Positions 17,635 through 26,134 are shown, counted from the first letter of the stretch. The stretch: 64,000 bases of DNA from an uncultured Bacteroidales bacterium (GCA_902779705.1 CACZCR010000011.1:1-64000); one strand, 5' to 3'. Notes: generated by a model from the sequence alone, not told the origin. A program made the numbers and translations.

Positions 17635-18693
17635 GGCGCCGCCAACCAATAGGTCGTCCTGGTACATCACCAGCGATTGACCCGGAGTAATGCCCCACAC
17701 CGCTTGTTCGAATTGCAAGTGTAGTGTGGGGTAATTGGTTAGATCAATCGTGGCCGCCACGGCCTGCGAACGATAGCGTACACGTGCCACTATATGCGGA
17801 TTGTTTTTGAGTCGCTCCAGGTCAATGATACGCGGCTGGGTAGCTGTTACATCGGTGGTCAGCAGATCGTCGTGATCGCCCAGCGTGATCTCGTTGCGGG
17901 TGGCATCGATCTTGGTCACAAAACGCGGTTTGCCTAATGCTATTCCCAGGCCTTTGCGTTGACCGATCGTGTAGAACGGAAAACCTTCGTGCTCGCCTAA
18001 GATCGTACCTTCGGCATCGACGTAACTGCCCTTTGTTACCTCCACACCTTCATCGCGTAGGAAACGGCGGTAGTCATTGTCCGGCACAAAGCAGATCTCC
18101 TGACTTTCAGCTTTTTGGCTCAGTTGAATAAACCCGTGCTGGCGCGCTATCTCGCGTACCTCGGCCTTAGTCAGTCCACCCAGCGGAAAGAGTGTGCGTT
18201 GGAGGTTCTCTTCGGTCAGCATCCATAGAAAATAGGTCTGATCTTTGTGGGTGTCAACGGCCTGTTGCAGAAAATAGTGGCCGTCTTGTTCGGCGATGCG
18301 TGCGTAGTGGCCGGTTGCGATATAGTCGCAGCCCAGGTCATCTGCCATCTTGAGCAACTTGCCCCACTTGATATGCGAATTACACAGCACGCAAGGATTA
18401 GGCGTACGTCCGTGGGCATACTCGTCCACAAAATTGGCGATGACACACTCGCGGAAGGTATCTCTGAAATCCAGTATATGGTGCTCAAAACCAAGCGTTT
18501 GAGCCATATGTCTGGCTTCCATGATGCTGTCTATCGAGCAGCATCCTTTCTCCTTTGCCAAACATGACTCGCGAATGGAGTCAAACGTACGAAACGTGCA
18601 GCCTACCAACTCGTAGCCCTGCTCCAACAGAAGTATCGCCGCAACCGTCGAATCGATACCTCCGGACATCGCCATTAGTACTTTTTTTGCCAT
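17623..18693 (-). CDS. mnmA: tRNA 2-thiouridylase MnmA
   Basis: 356 residues from ATG 18691-18693, usual length. It thiolates U34 of Lys/Glu/Gln tRNAs using ATP and a persulfide. Motifs: PP-loop MSGGIDSTVAA at the N-terminus, the first catalytic Cys in NPCVLCN, ATGHYARI, and the second Cys in EICFVPD, followed by C-terminal beta-barrel domains. The frame stays open 28 codons further upstream but that part overlaps the promoter; the -7 box ends 8 bp before the ATG, so the transcript is nearly leaderless. Confidence 0.95.
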   Translation of the reverse strand: MAKKVLMAMSGGIDSTVAAILLLEQGYELVGCTFRTFDSIRESCLAKEKGCCSIDSIMEARHMAQTLGFEHHILDFRDTFRECVIANFVDEYAHGRTPNPCVLCNSHIKWGKLLKMADDLGCDYIATGHYARIAEQDGHYFLQQAVDTHKDQTYFLWMLTEENLQRTLFPLGGLTKAEVREIARQHGFIQLSQKAESQEICFVPDNDYRRFLRDEGVEVTKGSYVDAEGTILGEHEGFPFYTIGQRKGLGIALGKPRFVTKIDATRNEITLGDHDDLLTTDVTATQPRIIDLERLKNNPHIVARVRYRSQAVAATIDLTNYPTLHLQFEQAVWGITPGQSLVMYQDDLLVGGALLV

Positions 18694-18701
18694 TGAGTTT
18701 G

Positions 18702-18733
18702 CAAAAGTACGAAAAAATTTGTATATATGCAAA
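18702..18733 (-). promoter_or_regulatory. promoter of mnmA, overlapping a divergent promoter
   Basis: Minus strand: TTTG (18730-18733), 20 bp, TACTTTTG (18702-18709). Shares the palindrome TTTGTATATATGCAAA (18718-18733) with the plus-strand promoter. Confidence 0.82.
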
Positions 18734-18749
18734 AAATGTTGTAACTTTG
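18718..18749 (+). promoter_or_regulatory. promoter of the O-acetylation cassette
   Basis: TTTG (18718-18721), 20 bp, TAACTTTG (18742-18749), 20 bp before the SGNH ATG. Confidence 0.82.
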
Positions 18750-18768
18750 CGCGATTTTTTTGCAAAAC

Positions 18769-19551
18769 ATGAAACATTTTAGCTTAGTATTAGTCTGTTT
18801 GATGGCGGCGACTATTGTGTCTGCGCGCGATATACGCTATGCTTTTTTAGGCGATAGCAATACATGGAATGGTGGTGTTGAATGCACCAAAAATGACAGT
18901 TGGACCTACTGGTTCATGCAACAAATGCAGCCTGCATCGTGTTATAACTACGCCCGCTCGGGCGCGACGTGGACCAACAGTTCTGAGACGCGTCGCGAAC
19001 CGATGGACAGCACAGCAGTGATCAGCGACCAGAATGTGGTGTTCAACCAAGCAGTACGTTTGTTACGTGAGACACAGTTGGGACGTCCTGCTCCGGATGT
19101 GATCATCATCATGGCCGGTACCAACGATGCCTGGTTTGAAGCCAAGCGTCCGGATATGTGGTCAATGTCTGTGGAGCAAGCGTGGGAGATGCCGTCTGAG
19201 CGTTTGGCTAAGATCGAACCTAATCAGGCAACGAGTCTGGCGATGTCTGTCAGACTGACTTGTGAGACATTGCAACGCGCTTATCCTCTGGCTGATATAG
19301 TGCTGCTTACCCCCATGCAGACCACCAAGACTTCGACAGCTAACATCGCCCGCGTAGGTGATATGATTGAGGGCTGTGGTCTGGTACTCGGACTGCCGGT
19401 GATACGTCTGGACAACGAGCAGTATATCTCCCGCCAGCAGGAGTTGAAACAGTTAATCAACACCAAAGATGGCGTGCACACCAACCTTACCGGTGCGCGT
19501 CGTATTGGTAACAAAATTGCTTCTTTGATTACAAAATATGGTATTCGCTGA
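18769..19551 (+). CDS. secreted SGNH/GDSL-type hydrolase of an O-acetylation cassette
   Basis: 260 residues from ATG 18769, with signal peptide (about 1-19, cleavage after VSA). SGNH blocks: Ser in FLGDSNTW, Gly in ARSGATW, Asn in AGTNDAW, and Asp/His in DGVHTN. It is the first of three genes followed by an MBOAT acyltransferase (14 bp overlap) and a DHHW protein; in such cassettes the SGNH protein transfers or removes acetyl groups on an exported polysaccharide. Whether it acts as transferase or esterase cannot be decided from sequence. Confidence 0.85.
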   Translation: MKHFSLVLVCLMAATIVSARDIRYAFLGDSNTWNGGVECTKNDSWTYWFMQQMQPASCYNYARSGATWTNSSETRREPMDSTAVISDQNVVFNQAVRLLRETQLGRPAPDVIIIMAGTNDAWFEAKRPDMWSMSVEQAWEMPSERLAKIEPNQATSLAMSVRLTCETLQRAYPLADIVLLTPMQTTKTSTANIARVGDMIEGCGLVLGLPVIRLDNEQYISRQQELKQLINTKDGVHTNLTGARRIGNKIASLITKYGIR

Positions 19552-20941
19552 TTTATTCTTTTTGTTTGGATTCTTACCTGCTTTTGCCATCCTCTATCTG
19601 CTGGCAAAAGTGCTTGATAAAGGATTTGGCGGCTTTCATGCGCGCAACATCATATTGGTGCTCTTCTCCCTGATTTTCTATGCGTGGGGTGAACCGGTCT
19701 ATGTGTTGTTGATGCTGGGCTGCGTGCTGCTCAACTATATCGCCGGACTGATCATTGATCGTGCTAATCAAGGATGGCGTACGACGGCATTGGTCTTTGG
19801 CTTGATAGGTAATATCGCTATTCTAGGCACGTTTAAGTATGCCAATTTCATTGCCGGTCTGCTGGCACAAGCAGGACTGCCGGTCACCAGCCCTGAGATC
19901 AGTTTGCCGATAGGTATCAGTTTCTATACTTTCCAGTCTATCAGCTATTTGGTGGATGTCTATCGTCGCGAATCGCCCGCGCAGAAACGGTTTACCAACC
20001 TGTTGCTGTATATATCGATGTTCCCGCAGTTGATAGCCGGTCCTATCGTTCGCTATGATACGGTTGCACGCGAGATTTCCGATCGCCATGTGTCGGCAGA
20101 TGATCTGGCGGAAGGCCTCTATCGGTTCATGCTCGGTTTGGGTAAGAAAGTGATCATTGCCAACCAGATATCGGTCATCTGTGACCAACTCTTAGGTGCG
20201 CTCAATGAGCAGACTACTTCGCTGGGAGCATTGGTTGGACTGGTGGCGTTTGCGTTGCAGATCTATTTTGACTTCTCCGGATACTCAGATATGGCTATCG
20301 GTATAGGTCGTTGTCTGGGCTTCCACTTCAAGGAGAATTTTAATAATCCGTATTGCTGTACATCGATTACCGATTTCTGGCGTCGCTGGCATATATCGCT
20401 TGGTAGTTTCTTCCGCGATTACGTCTATATTCCAATGGGCGGCAATCGTCGTCACCAGGCGCTTAACATCCTGGTAGTATGGTTCTTGACCGGTCTGTGG
20501 CACGGAGCAAGCTGGAATTTTATCATCTGGGGTCTGTACTTCGGTATCATCGTAGCCCTAGAGAAATTTTCGATTGTTAAGTTGGAGAAATATCTCTGGG
20601 CGCGCCCTCTGCTGCATATATACAGCCTCGTGCTGGTGTTGTTGGGCTGGGGTGTGTTCTATTTTGAGGATTTCCATCAATTACTGCTCTTCTATCGTCA
20701 GTTGTTTACTGCCGGAGGCGGTTTAGACTTCCTGACTCAGTCCTTGCTGATGAACAAACTCTGGCTGTGGGTGCTGGCTGTCGTATGCTGTCTGCCACTA
20801 CGTAGATGGTTACAGTCGGGCATCAAGAATGAGTCCGTACGCATGGTGGCACGCTTGATCGTTTCGGTGGTCATACTGACAGTTAGCATCGCGTTGCTTG
20901 TAGGCGCCACCAATAATCCTTTCTTGTATACACGTTTCTGA
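19538..20941 (+). CDS. MBOAT O-acyltransferase, AlgI-like
   Basis: 467 residues, about eleven TM helices. Conserved MBOAT/AlgI landmarks: SFYTFQSISYLVDVYRR, YFDFSGYSDMAIGIG, FNNPYCCTSITDFWRRWHISLG and the catalytic His in GLWHGASWNF. It moves acetyl groups from a cytoplasmic donor across the inner membrane to periplasmic acetyltransferases that decorate alginate-like or other exopolysaccharides. Overlaps the upstream SGNH gene by 14 bp and precedes the DHHW gene by 18 bp, so the three are one operon. Confidence 0.92.
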   Translation: MVFADLFFLFGFLPAFAILYLLAKVLDKGFGGFHARNIILVLFSLIFYAWGEPVYVLLMLGCVLLNYIAGLIIDRANQGWRTTALVFGLIGNIAILGTFKYANFIAGLLAQAGLPVTSPEISLPIGISFYTFQSISYLVDVYRRESPAQKRFTNLLLYISMFPQLIAGPIVRYDTVAREISDRHVSADDLAEGLYRFMLGLGKKVIIANQISVICDQLLGALNEQTTSLGALVGLVAFALQIYFDFSGYSDMAIGIGRCLGFHFKENFNNPYCCTSITDFWRRWHISLGSFFRDYVYIPMGGNRRHQALNILVVWFLTGLWHGASWNFIIWGLYFGIIVALEKFSIVKLEKYLWARPLLHIYSLVLVLLGWGVFYFEDFHQLLLFYRQLFTAGGGLDFLTQSLLMNKLWLWVLAVVCCLPLRRWLQSGIKNESVRMVARLIVSVVILTVSIALLVGATNNPFLYTRF

Positions 20942-20959
20942 TTTATATTGTTTAGTGAA

Positions 20960-22327
20960 ATGAAACAAAGTTACCTATATATTGTTCTTATGGCGCTGGT
21001 GTTGATTGTCATCACCGGCATCTTCTATATCTTGCCGCGTCCTGTGTTCTCCGAGTTAGAGCGAAGAGACTTGACTGAGTTTCCGTCTTTGCCTTCGTGG
21101 CAATCCGACTCCATACAGAATGGATTGTACACCAAGACGATTGCTCAGTGGTTCTCGGATACAGAGCCGTTCCGTGAGCAGTTGTTGCAGTGGAGTATGT
21201 TCATAGACAAACATGCGGGACTGCGTATCGGCTCAGCTGAAGAGGGTATCACTTTCCATGCGGCAGACAACAATAGCAACGAAGGGGAGGACCTGGAGGA
21301 GTTAGGTATGACCAACGATCGCGAGATTGCCGAATACCAGAATATGCAGAATGCGGACGAAGCGGCTAAGATAGCCGGTGCGGGAATCATCATCTGCGGA
21401 CCACAAGGCAAAGTGCGTGCGCTGAGTGCTTATCACGGCACGAAGGGAGGCGAGAAATATGCTAATGTGTGCAACGAGTATAAGAAGGTCTTTCCGGACG
21501 TGAATGTCTATTGTATGATCATTCCTACCGCCGTGGAGTACTACTGCCCGGATGCTGCCAAATCGAGCACCAAACCCGAACTGTCCACTATTCGTAACAT
21601 CTATTCCTTGCTGGACGACTCGGTCAAAGCGGTAGATATATACACAGCTCTGGGCAAACATGCTTCGGAGGATATCTTCCTGCGAACCGACCACCACTGG
21701 GCTCCCCTTGGCGCCTATTATGCCGCCGAGCGTTTTGCTAAGGTGGCAGATGTGCCTTATCTCCCCTTGAGCGAGTATAACCGAGAGGTGGTGCACAACT
21801 ATGTGGGTACGATGTACGGCTATTCGCACGATATATCTGTCAAGGAGTCGCCGGAGGATTTTGTCTATTACACGCCTAAGGACTCGGCCTATGAGACCAC
21901 CTATATCGTCTATACGGTCAGCAAATCCTATAAGGTTACCGCCGAAGCAGCCCCCACCACCGGTGCGTTCTTTGGCCATTTCCGTGACGGAAGTTCTGGC
22001 GCATACTGCACTTTTATGGGTGGAGATGGCAAGATCACACAGGTTCGTACTTCTCAAACCAACGGACGCCGCCTGCTGATCCTAAAGGACAGCTTTGGCA
22101 ACGCGTTGGCCGGGTATCTGTTTGGCTCGTTTGAAGAAGTACACATCGTCGATGGACGCTACTTTACCAAGAATATGAAGGAATATGTCCGCCAGAACGG
22201 CATCACAGACATCCTCTTCTGTAATAATGTGTTCAAAGCCTATGCGGGCGGAGATAACTATATGCGCTTCTTAACCCAACAGGGCTGGCCTTATAAGGGT
22301 CAAAACCCTGCTGTAGCACGCAATTGA
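20960..22327 (+). CDS. DHHW (AlgJ/AlgX-like) polysaccharide acetylation protein
   Basis: 455 residues from ATG 20960; an earlier TTG is less likely. One N-terminal TM segment (about 7-27) anchors a periplasmic SGNH-like domain. The defining motif is FLRTDHHW; the likely Ser nucleophile is in LKDSFGNAL. Such proteins accept acetyl from the MBOAT partner and acetylate glycan chains. The 3' end overlaps convergent mutY by 28 bp. No glycan-synthesis genes are adjacent, so the decorated polymer is unknown. Confidence 0.87.
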   Translation: MKQSYLYIVLMALVLIVITGIFYILPRPVFSELERRDLTEFPSLPSWQSDSIQNGLYTKTIAQWFSDTEPFREQLLQWSMFIDKHAGLRIGSAEEGITFHAADNNSNEGEDLEELGMTNDREIAEYQNMQNADEAAKIAGAGIIICGPQGKVRALSAYHGTKGGEKYANVCNEYKKVFPDVNVYCMIIPTAVEYYCPDAAKSSTKPELSTIRNIYSLLDDSVKAVDIYTALGKHASEDIFLRTDHHWAPLGAYYAAERFAKVADVPYLPLSEYNREVVHNYVGTMYGYSHDISVKESPEDFVYYTPKDSAYETTYIVYTVSKSYKVTAEAAPTTGAFFGHFRDGSSGAYCTFMGGDGKITQVRTSQTNGRRLLILKDSFGNALAGYLFGSFEEVHIVDGRYFTKNMKEYVRQNGITDILFCNNVFKAYAGGDNYMRFLTQQGWPYKGQNPAVARN

Positions 22328-23379
22328 TCCAGGGCCTTGAGCGTCAATCGGCTCAGCCCGTACGCATCCAGTTCGCTTAGTCGAACGCATCGCGTACCCT
22401 CTATCTGAGGTAATCGGTCTGTACGGCAGATGGCAAAACGCGCGTGCAACCGCTGGTGAGAAAGTACATGATTGATATCCACATAGGGTGTACCCTTATG
22501 CAAAGCGAGGACGTGGTTCTCGCTTTCTTCTAATACAAACTCCCACAAGTGTTGCCAGATATCCTTGGCGGTACGCTGGTGAATCAGCGTACAGATTTCG
22601 CCGTCTTGCTCGCTTAGATAAATAGTGTAGTTCAGATACCGGTCCTTTAATTGCGGACGCGGTTTACGTACAGGCAACAGCTCGGCCGTGTGATGTTGAT
22701 ATCCCTCGCACACCTCTTTTATTACGCAGCGCTCGCACACGCACGCGCCCGTCTCGCTATCTGTCAGCGAAGGGGTGCAATAGAGGGCACCAAACTCCAT
22801 GATAGCCGAATTGAATAGTCTCGGCTGCTCGCGATCCAATAGCTGCTCTATCTTTTGATGAAAAAGTTTCTTACCCGCAGTGGTATCAAAGGCTTCGGAA
22901 CAGTCGGTTAGTCTCGCTACTACCCGATAGACATTGCCGTCCATGGCAGGGTAGGGCAAGTTGTATGCAAAACTGGCTATCGCACCCGCTGTATAATCGC
23001 CTACACCCGGCAAAGCCCGTAGTTCGTCATAGGTTTGCGGAAAAATAACTCTCTCCCCCCTTGAGAGGGGGCCGGAGGGTGTTCCTTTCTCGACCATTTG
23101 TCGCGCCGCCTTGTGCAGATTGCGTGCACGGGAGTAGTAACCTAAGCCTTGCCACTCACGGAGTACCTCTTGCTCGTCGGCTTGGGCTAGTGCCTCGACA
23201 TCAGGCCACCGATTTATAAAGCGCATATAGTACTCCATGCCTTGTTGAACCCGTGTCTGCTGCAAGATGATTTCGCTCAGCCATATACGATATCCGTCCT
23301 CTGTATCACGCCAAGGCAACTCACGTTTGTTTTGCTCCCACCAGTGATAAAGTTGACGATAAAAGTACTCCAAATTCAT
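22300..23379 (-). CDS. mutY: A/G-specific adenine DNA glycosylase MutY
   Basis: 359 residues from ATG 23377-23379. Removes A mispaired with 8-oxoG. Catalytic Glu in SEIILQQTRV, HhH motif LPGVGDYTAGAI, catalytic Asp in AMDGNVYR, 4Fe-4S ligands ending CERCVIKEVC, and a C-terminal MutT-like domain. Two oddities: a ~15-residue insert (GTPSGPLSRGERV) before FPQTYDEL, encoded by a GC-rich palindromic repeat at 23045-23085; and the first cluster Cys is 13 residues, not 6, from the C-x2-C pair, with an extra DSETGA stretch and an extra Cys. A longer frame upstream is promoter DNA (weak TAATTTTG at 23401-23408). Confidence 0.92.
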   Translation of the reverse strand: MNLEYFYRQLYHWWEQNKRELPWRDTEDGYRIWLSEIILQQTRVQQGMEYYMRFINRWPDVEALAQADEQEVLREWQGLGYYSRARNLHKAARQMVEKGTPSGPLSRGERVIFPQTYDELRALPGVGDYTAGAIASFAYNLPYPAMDGNVYRVVARLTDCSEAFDTTAGKKLFHQKIEQLLDREQPRLFNSAIMEFGALYCTPSLTDSETGACVCERCVIKEVCEGYQHHTAELLPVRKPRPQLKDRYLNYTIYLSEQDGEICTLIHQRTAKDIWQHLWEFVLEESENHVLALHKGTPYVDINHVLSHQRLHARFAICRTDRLPQIEGTRCVRLSELDAYGLSRLTLKALDQLRATAGF

Positions 23380-23458
23380 TGATTTACTACATTTTGGGTG
23401 CAAAATTACAAAAAAATAATGAAAAAAACGATTTTTTTTGAAAAAAAATGCAAAAAAA

Positions 23459-23490
23459 CTTTTATATATCAATTATTTGTAGTAACTTTG
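23459..23490 (+). promoter_or_regulatory. promoter of the HU gene
   Basis: CTTT (23459-23462; weak -33), 20 bp, TAACTTTG (23483-23490). Confidence 0.6.
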
Positions 23491-23540
23491 CACCCGTTTT
23501 GTAAAAATACGAACTGAAAACTTTTAAATAGTATAGTAAT

Positions 23541-23813
23541 ATGACAAAAGCTGACCTAGTTAATTCGATTGCCATAACAACTGGATACGACAAGACAACT
23601 ATCCAACATATTGTAGAGGCAATGATGTCTTCTATCAAGAACACCATGAGTGAGGGTGAGAATGTATACCTCCGTGGTTTTGGTACATTTGTGCTTAAGA
23701 CGCGTAAAGCTAAAGTGGCTCGTAATATCTCGAAGAATATCTCGATTGATGTACCGCAGCACAACGTGGTATCCTTCCGTGCCGCTCAGAGCTTTGAGGA
23801 AATGGTTCGATAA
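23541..23813 (+). CDS. HU/IHF-family DNA-binding protein
   Basis: 90 residues, full length. The helical N-terminus (MTKADLVNSIA...TIQHIVEAMM) forms the dimer body and RGFGTFVLKTRKAKVARN begins the DNA-bending arm; the tip RNISKNISIDVPQHNVVSF has the Pro that intercalates between bases. It compacts or bends chromosomal DNA. It heads a unit with a tiny basic peptide and RNase G, an order that suggests coupling of nucleoid and RNA-processing functions. Confidence 0.93.
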   Translation: MTKADLVNSIAITTGYDKTTIQHIVEAMMSSIKNTMSEGENVYLRGFGTFVLKTRKAKVARNISKNISIDVPQHNVVSFRAAQSFEEMVR

Positions 23814-23846
23814 ACATTATTAACACTTTATAAATTTTTAATCATT

Positions 23847-23936
23847 ATGCCAAACGGAAAGAAGCATAAGAGACATAAGATGTCTACGCACAAGCGTAAA
23901 AAACGCCTGCGTAAGAATCGTCATAAGCATAAGTAA
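23847..23936 (+). CDS. tiny basic COX24/AURKAIP1-like, probably ribosome-associated peptide
   Basis: 29 residues starting MPNGKKHKRHKMSTHK and continuing with KRKKRLRKNRHKHK; 18 Lys/Arg/His. The K-R-H-K-M and K-R-R-L-R-K-N-R pattern matches the COX24/AURKAIP1 C-terminal domain found in the mitochondrial small-subunit protein and in mycobacterial bS22-like peptides, so a ribosomal role is likely. 33 bp after HU and before the RNase G attenuator. Too short for most ORF callers; conservation of this peptide in Bacteroidota is recalled, not computed. Confidence 0.78.
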   Translation: MPNGKKHKRHKMSTHKRKKRLRKNRHKHK

Positions 23937-23964
23937 ACCATAGACGATTCTGTCAACTATGTCT

Positions 23965-24017
23965 TGTGGCGATAAGCTTGTCTGGGCGCAGACAGGCTTG
24001 CCACAGGGCATTTTTTT
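23965..24017 (+). terminator. terminator/attenuator between the HU unit and RNase G
   Basis: Strong interrupted hairpin (TGTGGC...AAGC-TGTCTG, loop GGCG, CAGACA-GCTT-GCCACA) followed by GGGCA and seven T. No promoter is visible between it and the RNase G ATG, so RNase G may depend on read-through. Confidence 0.8.
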
Positions 24018-24045
24018 ATTTATTGAAAAATTGTACAAAAATCCT

Positions 24046-25590
24046 ATGAAAAGCGAATTAATTGTGGACGTACAACCACAAGAGATTGCAATTGCGCTGA
24101 CCGAGGATGACCGCCTTCAGGAGATCAATCGCGAAAAACGCAACGAGGACAACTTCGCCGTCGGAAATATCTATTACGGACGAGTGAAGAAAGTGATGCC
24201 CGCTTTGAATGCAGTCTTTGTGGATGTAGGTTATGAGAAAGAAGCTTTTCTGCATTATTTGGATTTAGGGTCGCAGTTTCGAACGCTACAGAGTTATGTA
24301 ACCAAAGTCGTATCTGATCGTCGCAGACTACCCGCTATTGACAAGATCAAACGCCTGCCGGAAGTGGGCAAAGAGGGCAAGATCGAAGATGTGCTCAAAG
24401 TAGGAGATACACTGCTTGTTCAGGTGTCCAAAGAGCCGATTAATACCAAAGGCCCCCGACTTACAGCCGAGATATCCATTGCCGGACGTAACATGGTGAT
24501 AATGCCCCTCTCAGACGGCGTGATGGTAAGCCAGAAGATCAAACGCGAGAGTGAGCGATCACGACTAAAACAACTCGTCACATCTATCAAACCCCACGGC
24601 TATGGCGTCATCGTACGTACCGTGGCAGAGGACAAACGCGTAGCTGAATTGGATTCAGAACTACGTCTGCTCGTCGACAGATGGCACGAGACAATCAAGA
24701 CACTGCAACAAAAAGAACCCGTCAGCCTCGTCAGCGAAGAACTGGGACGAACACTCGGTATCGTACGAGATATGTTATCCCCCAGCTTCTCCAGTATCCA
24801 GATCAACGACAAAGCTATCTACGATGAGGTGCAACAATACCTTAAGCTGATTGCACCCGAGAGCGCTAAGATCGTTAAACTCTACAAAGGCGAGCAACCT
24901 ATCTTTGATAAGTTTGATATCACACGACAAATGAAGACCGGTCTTGGTCGTACCGTGGGATTCAAACATGGTGGGTATCTGATTATCGACAAAACGGAGG
25001 CATTGTACTCCATCGATGTTAACTCGGGTAGCAAGAAACTGTACGACAACCAAGAAGAGAATGCCTTCCAGTACAATATCATGGCAGCAGACGAGATCAT
25101 GCACCAGCTGCGTCTACGTGATATCGGAGGAATCATCATCATCGACTTTATCGACATGGATTCCAAAGACCACCAACAACAGTTGTATGATCATATGCGT
25201 GAACTGATGAAGCGCGACCGCGCCAAACATAATGTACTGCCATTGAGCAAGTTCGGACTGATGCAGATCACCCGCCAACGTGTGCGCCCCGCGGTGGAAA
25301 TGGAGATCAAAGAGACTTGTCCTACTTGCATGGGCAAAGGCAAAATCCAATCTTCCATCCTGTTCACAGAACAACTAGAGGAGGAGATCAAACACTTGTA
25401 CGAGCACCACGGACGCGGACTCAAACTGCACCTGCACCCTTATGTGTATGCCTATGTTTGCCGCGGATTGCTCCGAAGCATTAGACACAAATGGTTTGTC
25501 GAATATGGCATTCGGGTAGTGGAAAACCAAGCATTGGGAATGCTCGAGACACGTTTCTATGATGCTAAAGGAAATATTGCAGAAAAGTAA
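24046..25590 (+). CDS. rng: ribonuclease G/E family endoribonuclease
   Basis: 514 residues from ATG 24046 (29 earlier in-frame codons run through the terminator hairpin). S1 domain at about 35-120 (VGNIYYGRVKKVMPALNAVFVDVG), RNase H-like region, catalytic Asp residues in YSIDVNSGS and IIIIDFIDM, and the Zn-link CPTCMGKGK. The length fits RNase G rather than RNase E (no scaffold tail). It cleaves single-stranded AU-rich RNA, maturing 16S rRNA and starting mRNA decay. The hairpin upstream could be a target for self-control. Confidence 0.94.
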   Translation: MKSELIVDVQPQEIAIALTEDDRLQEINREKRNEDNFAVGNIYYGRVKKVMPALNAVFVDVGYEKEAFLHYLDLGSQFRTLQSYVTKVVSDRRRLPAIDKIKRLPEVGKEGKIEDVLKVGDTLLVQVSKEPINTKGPRLTAEISIAGRNMVIMPLSDGVMVSQKIKRESERSRLKQLVTSIKPHGYGVIVRTVAEDKRVAELDSELRLLVDRWHETIKTLQQKEPVSLVSEELGRTLGIVRDMLSPSFSSIQINDKAIYDEVQQYLKLIAPESAKIVKLYKGEQPIFDKFDITRQMKTGLGRTVGFKHGGYLIIDKTEALYSIDVNSGSKKLYDNQEENAFQYNIMAADEIMHQLRLRDIGGIIIIDFIDMDSKDHQQQLYDHMRELMKRDRAKHNVLPLSKFGLMQITRQRVRPAVEMEIKETCPTCMGKGKIQSSILFTEQLEEEIKHLYEHHGRGLKLHLHPYVYAYVCRGLLRSIRHKWFVEYGIRVVENQALGMLETRFYDAKGNIAEK

Positions 25591-25592
25591 AC

Positions 25593-25622
25593 AATAAAGC
25601 CGGCAAACGCCGGCTTTATTTA
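25593..25622 (+). terminator. terminator of rng
   Basis: Perfect 12 bp stem AATAAAGCCGGC / GCCGGCTTTATT with loop AAAC. Symmetric, so it can also serve the convergent gene. Confidence 0.88.
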
Positions 25623-25662
25623 TTTCTCTAATCCACTAACCCTTAATCCACTAATCCCTCTT
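25623..25662 (-). repeat. CTAATCC/CTAACCC word tract spanning a stop codon
   Basis: Words CTAATCCA, CTAACCCTTAATCCA and CTAATCCC repeat at 7-8 bp. The tract straddles the stop of the RNR-domain gene, so the last coding residues GLVD and a second in-frame GLVD after the stop come from two copies. Confidence 0.7.
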
Positions 25663-26134
25663 CTGATTCTGCCCCCGGAATATATCGCTTCAATACACGC
25701 GCCACACCGGTGGTCCAGTTGTTGATCGAGTCGTTGTCCATCTCCAAACCGCTGATCATGTGCACTACTTGGTCAATCGGCATGCCGTAACGCAACACAC
25801 CCGAAATCAAGCGGGCGTAGTTCCAGAACTCGCGGTCAAACTTATAACTCAGTCCCTCCACCGTCGTCTTAAACCCACGCGTGTTAACAAACTGAAAATC
25901 ATATCGTTTAGTTCCATCCTCTCTGACCACCTTGATGATCTTGCCTTTGGTCACAGACTTGGGCAATGCAATGCCCATCTCATCATCCGCCAAACCCGTG
26001 AAGATCTCGTACGGATGACCGTCCTTAAGACCTACAAACGCGATCCACTTGTCTTTTTGGTTCTGAAAACGTACTACGTCACATTCCAATTCCGCCGGAC
26101 GCTTCAACAATGTAATATTCTCTTGATTTTCCAC
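25643..26134 (-). CDS. stand-alone class II ribonucleotide-reductase C-terminal domain
   Basis: 163 residues. LKRPAELECDVVRFQNQKDKW, then PYEIFTGL and the end SINNWTTGVARVLKRYIP match the C-terminal part of adenosylcobalamin-dependent (class II) ribonucleotide reductases, downstream of the catalytic barrel. The barrel itself, with its radical and thiol residues, is absent: upstream is a repeat tract and a thioesterase gene. So this is either the small part of a split reductase whose large part is elsewhere, or a domain with a separate role. Not an obvious pseudogene, since the frame is intact and starts with a clean ATG. Confidence 0.72.
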   Translation of the reverse strand: MENQENITLLKRPAELECDVVRFQNQKDKWIAFVGLKDGHPYEIFTGLADDEMGIALPKSVTKGKIIKVVREDGTKRYDFQFVNTRGFKTTVEGLSYKFDREFWNYARLISGVLRYGMPIDQVVHMISGLEMDNDSINNWTTGVARVLKRYIPGAESEEGLVD

